Positions 46,040 through 58,667 are shown, numbered from the stretch's first letter. The stretch is DNA of 64,000 nt from Craterostigma plantagineum (GCA_027422505.1 JAPQWV010001337.1:31281-95280); one strand, 5' to 3'. Program-made: numbers and translations. The notes: a model not told the origin generated them from the sequence alone.

Positions 46040-46559
46040 TATAACACTTGCTTAAATTTAAGTCCTTATCTCTAAATTTAATAAAAATCAGATCCTTAAA
46101 ACTATGAATTTTCTTACAGCTGCCTAAAACCTAATTTAAAATATGTTTTGGGGCCTGAAAATTAATTAGCCGTAAAATTTATGGAACGATGACAATGGAA
46201 ATATTCCTATACATGTGAAAGAACCATAATTTTACCACCACCAATTTTTCACACGCTCTCGGCCATACGTAATCCCTGAACTACCCTCAACCAGAAATCT
46301 CGTCCTCCGTCACCAATCCAATTATCGCTAGATCTCCTCTTTCGTTTCTGAGTATTTTCCATTTATTTCCTTTTCAAAGAGAAAATAAAAAGGGAAATTT
46401 TAAAGAAATAACAAATAAAAAAATGGAAAAGGTCGCAGCAACCCGACAGTAAGCTAACTGTCAGATATTCTTCAGCTCGAAGCAAAAGCTCTCGATTTAA
46501 ACCACTGCACCTAATAAACTTCGAAACTACTTCAACGAAGACGATTAATAGGAAAACCG

Positions 46560-48912
46560 ATGAAGCAGCTGACGGCGTTACAACGGCGGAGCAACAGCTT
46601 CCGAAGCGTCGGAGACGGCGCCGCCGACGGCGCCGGTAAGTCGCCTTCAACTCTCTGGCTGGCGATCCACGGCTTGTGCTGCTTGATAAGCTTGGTGCTC
46701 GGATTCCGATTCTCGCGGTTAGTCTTCTTTCTTCTGTTCGCGCCGTCGTCGACCACAATATACACGACCTCGATCCAAACATCGACGGCTACTACATCTA
46801 ATTTACCGAATCCGCCGGCGACGAACACCACGAGCAGAGTCGTGGTTGGGAGGCACGGAATCCTGATTCGTCCGTGGCCTCATCCCGATCCTAAGGAGGT
46901 GATGAAGGCTCATTGGATAATCGAAAGGGTTCAGAAGGAGCAGAGAGCTCAGTTTGGGGTTAAGAACCCTAGGACTGTGATTGCTGTGACGCCGACCTAT
47001 GTGAGGACGTTTCAGGCCTTGCATTTGACTGGCGTGATGCATACGCTGATGAATTTGGACTTCGATGTGGTCTGGGTAGTCGTGGAGGCTAACGGTGTGA
47101 GCAATGAGACTGCATCGATTTTGGCCAAGTCGGGGCTGAAAGTAGTTCACGTTGGATTCGAAGGGAAGATGCCAGTGTCTTGGGAGGATCGACATAGCTT
47201 CGAGTCGAGGATGAGGATTCGTGGTTTGAGGTATGATTCATTAAACAGAATTCTTCTTTATTATTGGGTCGATTATGTCTTGTCTAGGGAATTGTATGCC
47301 TGGTTTGAACTTTGATTGAATGTTGTCCGTTGATACCAATTCTTGTGAACATCAATTCAAGAGTTATGTTTCATGTGGCTGATCTGATTGATTGATTACA
47401 TAGGGAGATAAGAGAAAGAATGATGGACGGCATTGTGGTGTTCATGGACGATAGCAACATGCACGCCCTCGAATTATTCGACGAAATCCAAAACGTGAGG
47501 TGGATTGGCGCAGTTTCTGTGGGAATTCTCGCACACTTTGGAGGTGCTGAGGAGGCCGAGCTTTCAATCGTAGGACATGACAATACTTACAGCGAAGAGA
47601 GGGAAGAGAAGAAATCACAAGTGCCCATTCAAGGACCGGCCTGCAACTCATCGAATGAACTCGTGGGCTGGCACACCTTCGACACTGCGCCCTTCGCAGG
47701 CCAAAGCGCTAGGCTCATAGGCGATCGAGGCATCGTTTTGCCTAGGAAGTTTGAGTGGTCGGGTTTTGTGTTGAATTCGAGGTTGGTTTGGGCTGATGCA
47801 GCTGATAGGCCCGTATGGGCTCGGGATTTGGACGAAGTCGACGGAGATGGAGACCACTTTGAGAGCCCACTGTCTTTGGTGAAGGATAACTCCGTCGTGG
47901 AGCCGCTCGGTGGCTGCGGGCGGAAGGTTATGCTTTGGTGGCTGCGTGTCGAGGCCAGGGCTGACAGCAAATTCCCTCCCAGGTTAGTAACGTTCGTCAT
48001 TCATGGCTGTGTTTTGATTAAACATTTGGGTGTGCATTTTCAGTTAGCCTTAATTACTTTTTTAATGTATATTTTGGAAATGAAATTTTAAGGATGCTAG
48101 ACAAATTTAGGACCATAACTCTCGAAATTGAAGCAATTTGGGGATACCTGAATTAGATGTCGTAACTTAAGGACATAAAGTTTCGAATAGAAGTAATTTG
48201 AAGATAATAAGTTTGAAGCAATTTAAGGAGGGTTGGGATCCTCTATTCCACTTTCTGTATTCCACTCCGTATTCCAACGAACGAAAATCGTTACACCTTC
48301 CCCGACAAGTGTTAAAACACACATAAACATCATTACACCTATGAATTTCATTACAACAAGTGTTTAAACAAAAAAAAACCCTCATTATTACGTATTTAAG
48401 GATATTAAGTTTCACAATTTTGATATTCATTGTCCTAAAACTGTTGAAACTTACTTTCCTAACGTGCAATTGGTGTTCACAGATTGCTTCCACTTGGAAA
48501 CTTAACCAAAATTGACGCCCCTAATTTAGGTGTCTTTAATATACAGGACTAAAAAATATAACTAAACCACTTAAGTTATTACACAGTTTGTTGAAATATA
48601 AGTTGGCACAGTAATTTCTAGCTTTCTTTCTTTTTGATCAGATGGATCATTGACCCTCCATTGGACATCACCGTCCTCGCGAAACGCACGCCGTGGCCCG
48701 ACGCTCCGCCAGAGCTCCCGATGGCGTCTTCTACTTCTTCTTCTTATAAAAAGGCGATTAACGTCCAAGAAACTGCGGCGGAAAGGCATTCCTCGGCCAA
48801 GGCGGGCTCGAGAAAGAAGCGCAGCTCTCGGGGCAGAAAGAAGCGTACGTCGAATAAAGTACAACAACTCGATCGTGTTTCAATACAACAACGTAGTAGC
48901 GATGTGAACTGA
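46560..48912 (+). CDS. IRX14: GT43 xylan glycosyltransferase, IRX14 type, three exons
   Basis: Golgi type II membrane protein of glycosyltransferase family 43, required with IRX9 and IRX10-type proteins for elongating the xylan backbone of secondary walls. Exons 46560-47230, 47404-47982 and 48642-48912 have GT-AG junctions and consistent phases, giving 506 residues (family about 500-525). A short Ser/Arg-rich N-tail is followed by one membrane anchor (LWLAIHGLCCLISLVLG, about residues 31-60) and a stem of Thr/Ser/Asn. The catalytic domain has VVVGRHGILIRPWPHPDP, VIAVTPTYVRTFQALHLTGV, the DDSNMH motif that replaces DxD, WIGAVSVGILAH and VEPLGGCGRKVMLWWLRVEA. It ends with WIIDPPLDITVLAKRTPWPD and a basic Ser-rich tail. 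IRX14 rather than IRX9 is inferred from these motifs. The second intron holds a dispersed repeat. Confidence 0.95.
48230..48397. repeat. Dispersed ~165-bp repeat, copy B, in IRX14 intron 2
   Basis: Near-identical to 3223-3387, differing by scattered substitutions and short run-length changes. It lies entirely within the 659-bp intron (47983-48641) and does not touch the splice sites. Confidence 0.8.
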
Positions 48913-49578
48913 ACTTGTTAAGGTTATCTTCTTCTTCGAGTTTTGAATGGCGACAGAACACTCTCCTATACTCTTTTCCTTTGTTATATACCACTTTGTG
49001 AATTTCGTACTGAGAATGTGAGCTGTTGACTATTATGCAGGATAATCTTTGTTGATATATACGCACGAACACACACCATGTGTAGATTTACAGTCTTGCT
49101 ATCCGTAGATTGAGATAAGTTGAAAGAAGAAAAGAAAATGAAGAGTGTCCAGCATTGAGATAATCTTTGTCACTCTCACGGCCTGCATTTTATCCAAAAC
49201 AGAACCGGAGGGTAAATTGTGTTATACTCCAGGTTATACAGAAATTCACGTTACTACCATATATTTTTTTAATTGCGGAAAATCCCCTTCTATTGCTGCT
49301 AAATTTAGCAGCACACCCCCTTTGGTGTATAACATTTTAGCATCGCATCTCTAAATTAGGGAATAAAATGATAAAGTTTCATTGTCCGTTTTGTTGTTGG
49401 TTGACCCTATCCATGTTTCTATGATGGCCCAAGAACACGCTCATTCTTCAGCCATAGAGAGACTTTTGAATTGCGAGGTACTACTTCATGATTAGATAAA
49501 CTATGAGGAGTCCTATGCAATTTTCAAACTATATGGGTTTTGATGAATTTTGATTAAATTAGGGAGTTTATACAGAGA
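48913..49578. other. 3' flank of the IRX14-type gene
   Basis: Presumed 3' UTR and downstream DNA. No further gene or clear repeat was found. Confidence 0.4.
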
Positions 49579-51089
49579 GAATTACGTAAATAGTGTTATT
49601 TTGAGTATCTAACACTATTACAAAACTATTAAACTTTTTAAAACTATTACAAAACTAATAAACTTTTTAGTTTTAACCATTATTATTTTCACTTTTAACC
49701 ACAAAAACTTTTTAAAATTACAATATTTTCACAGTTATTTTTTAAGTTAGTAACATAATTACTGATAATAACATAATTCACCACAATTCATTTTTAACGA
49801 CAAAAAATTAACCTGTATAGAATAAATTTCGACGTGAATAAAAGATATTACTTTCAATTAAACTATATTATTGTTATTATAATAATTAGTTTCTTTGTTT
49901 AATATTTGAAAAGTAGTACTGACGCATAAATAAATTTTAAAAAAAATCTCAATCCCCAAAATATTCAAATAGCCGTAATCTAATAAAGATTAATTCTCCT
50001 GAAAGTTTTACAACTATCAAAGTTACCCTTGAACGTTTCTTGTGAATCTTTCGATCTATTTTATCTAAATATCATCATGTTCTATTACGTCCAATATTTG
50101 TCTTTCACATAAATGAAGATTGTCTACCAAATGAAAAAGAGGCTACCATCACGACCCCTTTAATGAAAATTCAAACCATGGTAAGAATATTTTGTCTCCA
50201 TTATTTCATTTTGAAATCATTTGGAACATATTTACATGGATGAACTTTCACATACTAGCAAACCTAAAAAAATCGAGCAATTATTATATAATATTATACT
50301 TGACTGGCATGATTAACGTGAGGGACGCTATGGTTTACAAGGAACAAGAACACCCGTCGTCCAAGTAACTGTGAGATTGTTCGAGTTTTAGTTTTCGTTG
50401 AATTAATTAACTAATAAAACAATAGTAAAAGCATGTTTTGAATAATAATTATTATTTTATTTAATCACGCGAGAGTGTAAGTTAGATTACATTTAGTTAA
50501 TTTTCATTCATTTATTTCTTTAATTAGTATATTTGGAAAAAAATTAAAAAAAGAGTTTGGTAAAATATAATTATTAACAAGTTTTATGTTAGTTTAATTA
50601 ATGAAAATTTGTAGTTTCACATATTTTTGTGACAGAAATGAAAATAATGATATTTAGAATTTAAAAAGTTGATTAGTTTTGTAATCTATATACTATAAAA
50701 GTTGGATAGAGACCTATTGTGATGACACGTGGCAACAAAATGTCCCCAAAATAATAATTAGAATCAAACATACCTTGTATGTAGTTCAGTTTTATACATA
50801 GGTTTCTGTGCCCAATTAATAAGGGAATTAAACAGACTTACATATATTTAATTAATCGGGCAACTAAACAATCTACTAGACTCCAAAGCATCAACAACAA
50901 GCCACATACCAACGTTTTTCTCTTTTTTACCATCTACTCATCTTCCCCGTCTGTGAAAGGTATCCATCAATCTATGCCTTTGAAAATCTTTGTCTTCAAA
51001 GAGATGGGATATTAATGTCCTAATCATTACATGCATACAAGTATTAACGACCATATTCTAGCTAGTTACTGGGATTTTTGAAATTTCAG

Positions 51090-51592
51090 GTACAGTCGAA
51101 GATTTCTTGGAAGAAACTGTCGAGCTGATAGGTATGTTTGTTTTTATCGTATTCATTCTTCATTGTCACAAATATGTGTGTGCTGATATTAAATCATTGC
51201 ATACATACATGTATTGGACGAACCGTATTATAGCTAACTGAAGGGATTCAGGTACAGTCGAAGGAAAAGACTGTCGATCATTCTACGAAAGCTGAGAGCT
51301 ATGTTTGTTTTATCATCTTCATTGTCACAAATATGTATGTGCTGATGTTAACTTATTACATACATATATGTATTGAACGAATCTTATTCTAGCTAGCTGA
51401 ACGGAATTTTGAAAGTTCAGGTACAGTCGAAGATTTCGTGGAAGAAGCCGTCGAAGCTGTGAAGAAAGCTAGAGATGTATGTTTGTTTTTATTATATTCA
51501 TTCTTCATTGTCATAAATGTGTGTGTGCTGATATTGTTTTAGACATATGTTCTTCGGAAAAGGTTGTCGAAGCTGCGAAGAAAGCCGGAGAG
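51090..51592 (+). pseudogene. Four tandem exon-intron-like units (captured gene)
   Basis: Exon-like blocks 51090-51131, 51252-51299, 51421-51476 and 51543-51592 each follow an AG and are followed by GTATGTTTG. The second block instead has CTATGTTTG, so its donor is lost. Three of the four start with gtacagtcga. The third encodes TVEDFVEEAVEAVKKARD. The intron-like parts repeat cattcttcattgtcacaaat and gtgtgtgctgatatt. I do not recognise the gene; it is an acidic helical repeat. The array has an in-frame stop, so no protein is predicted. Confidence 0.65.
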
Positions 51593-51689
51593 GTATGTTT
51601 GTTTTTCATCATATCCATTCGTCATGGTCTTAAATTGCTGATATTATTCACATATGTGTTTTACATAAATTTATGTAAGTGAAGTTGAA

Positions 51690-51880
51690 CGACATATCAG
51701 TGAGCAACAGGGTGAGACAATTGTGAGTTTTCTTGGACAACGATGTTGGGCACTACGTGTTTGCAGATCAGAGTTGTCGATCACTGAGTCGGGGCATGCC
51801 AGCGTTGTGCAACGGCTAACGAACCTCGATATCCTGAGCTGATGAAGATGATAAGTTGTGCCTTCGAAGATTACGTGGAG
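51690..51880 (+). repeat. Internal Helitron duplication, first copy
   Basis: Shares acaacgatgttgggcacta, then tttgcagat(c/t)ag and gctgtgcaacggctaa-like words with 56735-56930. The downstream sequence then diverges. Confidence 0.75.
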
Positions 51881-52867
51881 TTCTATAATGGAAGCAGTGA
51901 TGGCCTCGGAAAATCCGTATTCATACTTACGTTTCTGGAAAAATTGACGTTACTAGTGCCAGTACAGTCATACGATCCTTGCCGTTTTCCTATATTGGAG
52001 TGCCACCAGTCCTACAGTGGTACAGTCTCACAGTATTACAGACTAGCAGTCAAAGTTTCATGCAGTCGTGCAGCCTCACAGTAATATAAACTAGCAGTTG
52101 TGCAATTCAACAGTCTCGCAATCCTGTGGTCGAAGTAAATAGTGGTTTCGTGTCATAAACGGTGAAGTGAAAGCATCTATGCACTTTGTTACTATAGCAT
52201 GAAAGCTACATTGACCGTTAATATGTCTTCTTCCTAATGAGGTGCGAGGATACAAAAGCCTTCATAGGTTTGTGCAAGGTGAACTTTTCTTCTGCTTCTT
52301 TTTTTTCCCGTTTATAAATTCAATTTAAAATCTCTTTGCTTGAACTAGACATTTAATTTCTTTTTGTAATTCTCATTTTACTAACAAAATAAATACAAGT
52401 AACTGAGACGCCTTGTATTTTATATTTTCCTGGTATAAGTGTTGTGCGAGGCAGTGGCAAGCGGATACGAGAAGTTAAGAATGGATGCGTGTTGTCGTGA
52501 AAGGTTTCGAGTGCCGACAAGCGGTAGCAAAGCCAAATCTGATAAAGCAAGACTCCGAGCAGCTATTTGGGACAATGTGGAGAGTGGCTCAGTATTTTTT
52601 TCCTTTCTTTTCCTTATTTGTTTCTCTATTTTTTTTTTCATTATTTGCGATGATTGTCCCTCCGTTAGGTGATCAGACGCTATTCTCTCACTAATTTATA
52701 TTTTTCATTGAAGGTATTAGCTACATCGACATTAATTATTTACTGTTGTGGGACCTATGCAGGTGATGCACAATCGATTTCTTCCCTGATTTTTGGCGTG
52801 GCTTCGATTATTGGGGGAGGCGTGATATGGATGAGGCGGGTAGATTTCACTTTTTGGAGTTTACGAT

Positions 52868-52999
52868 GACGCCCTAAAAAATTGTAGGACTGTATATTTG
52901 TCAATTTTGTAAGACTGCAACAATTTGTAAAGGCTGCACGCACGACTGCGGGACTGCAAAAACTAGCAAGACTAATTACAACAACGTAAAACTGTGATA
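52868..52999. repeat. Degenerate decamer repeats, gtaagactgc type
   Basis: Words such as gtaggactgt, gtaagactgc, cacgactgcg and gcaagactaa follow each other about every 10 bp or a multiple of it. Related tracts are at 51963-52135 (opposite orientation), 53540-53605, 54340-54430 and 58135-58287, all in the same Helitron. Confidence 0.75.
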
Positions 53000-53189
53000 C
53001 TGTTTATCTCAATTTAATGGTTTTATTTGATTTATTATAATACATTATAATGGGAGCTTTAGCTTAAGTATAATTCCTCATTAGGGGATTTGAATCTAGG
53101 ACAATTATATTTCTTTCAAAGGTGCATAATCTTCATTGCGAATTGCATATCTAAAGCAAACTGAATTCTTCCATTTTCTGAAATCGTAG

Positions 53190-53510
53190 GATGAGGATAG
53201 GTTCAAACAAGATTGCAGCTTTTGACTTTGATGGATGCCTTCTAATACATCTGTGAGACGGTAAGATTCTTAATTGGAAGGTGTTTGGGACAGTTTAAGC
53301 TCTACCTGTGTATATCATAGAACATGCTTTGAGAGATGAAATAAAGACTAAGAGCTTTTACGTACTACCATGTTATTCCTGAATTTCTAATCCTATGGAA
53401 ATATTGCTCGTTGGCCATCACTTACAAATTTAGAACATGAGCATATGCTTGGTCTCCATACCGGAGAAACCTCAGTGTTTGTACAATGATGGCTTCGAGC
53501 TGGTTTGTCC
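53190..53510 (+). pseudogene. Captured exons of a plant polynucleotide 3'-phosphatase-like gene
   Basis: The first block (53190-53262) encodes KIAAFDFDGCL, the DxDG phosphatase nucleophile motif of the PNKP/ZDP family, then runs into a TGA and a donor-like gtaagatt. The second block (about 53438-53500) encodes AYAWS and, after a small gap or shift, IPEKPQCLYNDGFELV. These correspond in order to the next part of plant ZDP (AWS...IPEKLQSLY...GYKLV). Active members remove 3'-phosphates from DNA ends in repair. Here only two short exons remain, with stops, and no zinc finger or rest of the domain. The likely source is a host ZDP gene elsewhere. Confidence 0.72.
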
Positions 53511-54550
53511 CCTTCTTTTATGACCATCACTTGCGAAATTTGCAGCCGTTTTCCCAAACTCGCAGTCGCGCAAGTTCGCGGTCTTATACTGGTGCAGTTA
53601 TACAAGATTTCCTAATAGTGATTGTACATACCCCTTAAAAGAGCCGCTCCTGTGAGTAATTTTTTTTATTTTATTTCTAATTTGTGTCGTGTGACAATTT
53701 CAACTATTTCAGATATTTTTTTCACTTTTTTATGATTAATACTAAATGGTTATATCTTTTTGTGTCATAGGTTTACTGATGATTGAAAGTAGATAGATTC
53801 TCCTGTCGGGCGGAGTTGGCTTATCGTATTCCATATCCCTCCCTAACTTTTCCTCAACTTCATCATCACTTGCTAATATGGAATCTGATATGTGATCATA
53901 TTCTTGCAATGTTCACCACCTTTAAGCCCCTGTAGCACTTCTATTTTCTATGAGAGCTTATGTAAGCTTTTGCCATTTGTTCTATTTGAGGAAAATAGTG
54001 GAAATATTTGGCATGACTTTGGTGCAGAAGATTCTGAGTTCTTCTCGGACGAAAACAGAGTGGCTTCTGTTAGACGCTATAAGTATTTATTTGTTGCCAT
54101 CATCTTTCTCATTGAGTTCGTTTGTTGTATTAATGCAATATTTTACAACAAATCCTTGCAATATTAGATGATGCATGTTCTTTCCGTTTCAAAATTTGTT
54201 ATATATGTCATGAGATGATCGTCGAGGATACTCAACTTAGGCCCTTACCTCGATTATATAGCAAACGTTATATTTTTTTTACGAATAATACAAGTCTAAA
54301 AAATTCCTTCTAAGTTCCTTCAGTCGTCCAATATTACGTTTCTAAGGTTTATACTTCCGTACAGTTGTAATGACATTGTTGCAGTCCTACACAGTTTTGG
54401 ACAATATTACAAGTTAGTTGCAAGTCTGCCTCACTTATCAACTTTTTATATATATTGGTAAGACTGATATTGTTCGGTTATTGTTGTTGCTGTTAACATC
54501 AGTTTTTTAAGATTGTTCCTAATAATTATATTATAATTTATAGGGTAAAC

Positions 54551-54836
54551 GATGCATTATATTATATTATATTGTATTATATTATATTATATCAGATTAT
54601 AATATAATTATATTAGAATTTATAGGGTAGACGATGCATTATGTTATTATATTCTATTCTATATTTATATTATATAGTACTATTTTATATTATACCATAT
54701 TATATATATTATATATATTATATTATATATATTATATATTATATTACATTACATTATATTATATTATTATATTATATTATATTATATTATATTATATTAT
54801 ATTAATCATATATATATTACATTATGTTATATTAAT
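54551..54836. repeat. (TTATA)n AT-only microsatellite
   Basis: Almost only A and T, with repeats of ttata and shorter tat units. Any open frame here is meaningless. Confidence 0.95.
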
Positions 54837-56734
54837 TTATATCTCGCAAAACATTAATGTATTCAGTACATCAATCAGTAAAAACATATGTTGAGGTCCG
54901 TTCAAGGTTTTCGGTCCGTCATCTACCAATAGTTCGTGGCATATTAAAAATTTATGTCTCGCAGTTTCGCGGTATTGCTGGTGCAAGGCACAATAGCCAG
55001 ATTACTGTACTAAATGATTTGCAGATCAACAAGAATTACTCTGAAATCCACTAGAGACTATCGAATAGAGCAGACACTTGGTATGTGAATAGTATTTCAT
55101 CGAATAGAATACAATATTACTACATATAACTCCACGTGCAATTGTTTTGACAGGAAAAATCAGTCCTACACATGGCGAAAAACAAACAACAAAATCGCAA
55201 CTAACATTCTTTCAACTAAGGAAACATCACTTTTGGTAAAGAGAAAGCACTCCAACACCAAACAACCCACGCAGACTCTATTGCAAAAACGATCTAAGAA
55301 CAAGACTACAAGCCCATTGGACGGACAACGTTTGAGTTAAAAAAAGTCCTAAAAGACAAAACTCTTGCTATGCACGTGAAGAAACTCTCAAAATTGTTTC
55401 CCCGTGTATCAGCACAATGAACCAAGGCGAGTCTATCAGTACAATATTAGGAGAAGAACTTGGCATTCAATTATTCAAAGATCTTATGACAAGGGAAGTT
55501 GGCTACATAACGAGGTACAATAGTTATAGTATTTCACGGTAACTGTCTACACAAATTGTTAGTATTGTGTTCCGCAACATCACATAGATGAATGCCTACT
55601 GGATTTATCGAGAAACAGTGGCATACAAGTTTCAAAGGTCAAGGGTTTATTTTATGCATACTACATTCAACTAAATAGTTGCAACGGAATCTAGAAGTGA
55701 TGGACATGTCACTGGATACTATGCATTGTTGATTATAGAAAACAATCAATAATTGTACACGACTCTGACCCTTCGGTTGATAAGGATGTGAGATTATGTG
55801 AAGAGGCGTTTAAAAAAAAACACGACTTACGATCTCATATATTCTTCGAGATTTGCGCATGACTGACTCGATCATGAACTTCACTGTTTATACAGATCCT
55901 AACTTCCCCCATCAGGCGGTCAGGTAATATAAATCCCTAATGTTTTTTTTTGTAGAATTACTAGGTGTTATGATTGGGAACCTTGGATTTGTATGAGTAG
56001 GTGTTATGATTGTGACTGAAGGTTTCGGCTTTCAAAATTGTTATTGTTCGGTATTGGGGGACAAGTTATTTCAAGCGCTTAGCGGTTGTGTTCTAATTTG
56101 GTGGATCACACATGGATCATACATGGGGTCGTTGTGCATTCTTTGTATTTGATTTACTGCACTTCTATAAGCCAGATTGGTCGTCTCAAATAATATCATC
56201 ATGTATTTGGTGTTCATCTTTCCCGTCTGAGATTTTTATTGTTTTTTTTTGTTTTGTTGTTTTAAACTATTTCTATTATTTTCGGTTTGGGGTTGAATCA
56301 TGATTGAAGCTTCATGAGTCAGGTTTTTTTTGTATCGAGGTTGGGCAATCACTCTTCAATGCCAATCATTGTCCAGGTTTGGCCTCTTTTCCATTGCCAT
56401 CAAATCGATAACTGTCCCTCACCCATTAGATAATTTTTAACTTAATTTTAGCAGGTCTTCATGTTCAAAGGTTGAAACCATTGAAATCCTCATGCATGTT
56501 CGCTAACCATGTTTTCGAAGTTTGTTTGTTGTCGTTTAGTTGTTTGTTGGAGTGTGCGTGTTGCTTTGTTAAGTGATTAATTCTCTAGAAAAAATATGGG
56601 ATTCATTGATTTGATGTCTTTTTCAATCTTTCATTATACACATTCTTCATGGTCATAAATATGTGTGCGATGATATTATTTTAGATGTATTAACTTTATT
56701 AATTTAGGGAAAATGATGATGACATATCAATGAG

Positions 56735-56930
56735 TGGCAACATGAGACACCATTGTGAGTTGTAATGGACAACGATGTTGGGCACTATATGTTTGCAGAT
56801 TAGTGTTGTTGGTCGCCGAGGCAGGGCTGCACATGGGAGCGTCGACGCTGTGCAACGGCTAAACGAACCTCAATGTCTAGAGCTCGAGCTGGGCGATGAC
56901 AAGGCATGTGCCTTCGAATATGACAAGGGA
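56735..56930 (+). repeat. Internal Helitron duplication, second copy
   Basis: Matches 51690-51880 at roughly four of five positions by eye. The intron-like words before it (56660-56695, gtgtgcgatgatatt) also match 51510-51545. It opens a 91-codon frame (56775-57050) that I cannot assign. Confidence 0.75.
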
Positions 56931-58134
56931 AGTGTAGATGCCCGCTTTTGGAAAGAAATTGAAAGACATGCAAATTCAAGAATGACAAGGGTGTGCGCTG
57001 ATTTTTTGTTTCCCATTTCTGCGTTGTTATTAAGATTTTTTACTTTATAAACTTCTGTTGCTAAGGATGTCATTTAGTTGATGTGAGTATATATGTGATA
57101 CAGAATTTACAAATGATGCAAATAATACAACTTTTAATATTAGTGAAGAAAAATGTGAATCAATATGCCATCGAATCATAAGGGGTGGAAAGTCGATATG
57201 TTAAGGATTCCTCATGTCAGAGAAAAAATTTCCAAGGCATACGGCAAGATACTCCCTTTATATTCATACTCCCCTCTTTCAAGGTAATGAAACTTAAATC
57301 GTGATCACCATTAGTGCATATCCACAAAAAGTCGTGCTCTCTATGTTGCAACAACAAGGTATACTTGCAATCAGAAGTATATGAGATTCAAGAAGTTTGT
57401 TGAGCAGCGCTCCAAGATTTGTTGATGCTGCTTCTCTTCTTTGTGGACTTGATTGCTATTGGTTTGCGAAATATCCTTGGGATTTGGTAAGAAGTTTTGA
57501 TACAGGTTCATTAATACGTGAAACACCATGCTAATCATCCTGTTTTGCAGCTTTATAAGTGTTTAATCGTACCGTTGATGGCTATTTTTGAGCCTTGGCA
57601 AAACAACAACAGTATGCGGATCGATGACGGTGGATCAGCTATGCTCAGATATATTTCTTCCATGTATTTCAATGCATGGTCTAATTGATAATACTTCATG
57701 GCTTTTATATTTAGGAGCGTGGTGTTTTCCTTGGGAATTTGATGAATGTAATGGCTTATTATTTGAATTGTATGCAATACTTTGGGTAACTGTTTTGTTC
57801 TTTTGTAAATATCGAATTGCAAATTGCGTTTGATTTGTATGCTTATATATGAGTGTTAATCAAAGTTAAGATGGATAGTAACATGTTAATTGACTGGGTT
57901 TGGACCATAAGATTTTAAATATTTAGCGAGTCTTCAATAGAACAACATGAGTCTAATGATAATGCTCATTAATCAATGAGCGTGGTTTCCCCATTCGTCG
58001 AGTTTATTGTCACAATTATCTAACTCAGATTAGTGTGTGTAGTTTTAAAAGCTAAGAAACGTTCAAGATTGATTCAACAACTTAAAGTAGAGTCAAATGT
58101 CGCACTTAATACAACAGTAGAAGACTGTTCTAGA

Positions 58135-58287
58135 AACGTAAGACCGTGAGTGTGTAAGACTGCTGCATTGGCTTTACAAACTGCAAGACTGTGTGACCGC
58201 ACGCACAGCCATGAGACTGCAGTCAGCAATGAGACCGCACTATTTAACATTGTAAGACTACTAATTAAAAATTCGTAAGACTGTGCA
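58135..58287. repeat. Degenerate decamer repeats, gtaagactgt type, second tract
   Basis: Contains gtaagaccgt, gtaagactgc, gcaagactgt, gtaagactac and gtaagactgt among related words. A hAT MITE has inserted directly behind it. Confidence 0.75.
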
Positions 58288-58667
58288 TAGGGTTGTCAAC
58301 GGGGCGGGCGAGGATCTAATCTGCGTCCCACCGAGGCAAATGGGGACTAAATCGTTCCCGTCCCGTCCCCATGGGGATCTCCGCCCCATCACTATTTAAA
58401 AAAAAATCAATTTATACTATTCTAATATTATTTAAATTATATTTTAAGATTATTTATATTATTTATTTTAATATTATCGAAAGTATATTTTAATACTATT
58501 TATCTTATAATAATACTAATTGTATATAAATATTATTTAAATACTCGGGGTGGGGCGGGGATATTCGCAGGAAAAAAATATTCACATGTTCCCGGCCCGC
58601 GGGGATTCCCTTCTATTCGGGGCGGATCCCCTCGGGATGGGGAATCCTCGCCCCATTGACAATCCTA
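58288..58667. mobile_element. hAT-type MITE, 380 bp, same family as 28372-28879
   Basis: It has ends TAGGGTTGTCAACGGGGCG and CCCCATTGACAATCCTA, a GC-rich border with ggggcgggg words and an AT-only centre. The flanks actgtgca and actgtacg agree at the first five bases. It is more diverged and shorter than the 28372 copy. Confidence 0.88.

Noticed and set aside
47371..48000. Antisense open frames under IRX14 exon 2
   Set aside because: Shadows of the strongly conserved sense exon; no domain on the antisense strand.
54634..54894. Ile/Tyr/Leu-rich open frame
   Set aside because: Translation of an AT-only microsatellite.
57180..57790. Possible captured gene (words like RFVDAASLLCGLDCYWF)
   Set aside because: Looks coding over about 30 residues and has plausible splice sites, but I could not match it to a family, so no feature is claimed.
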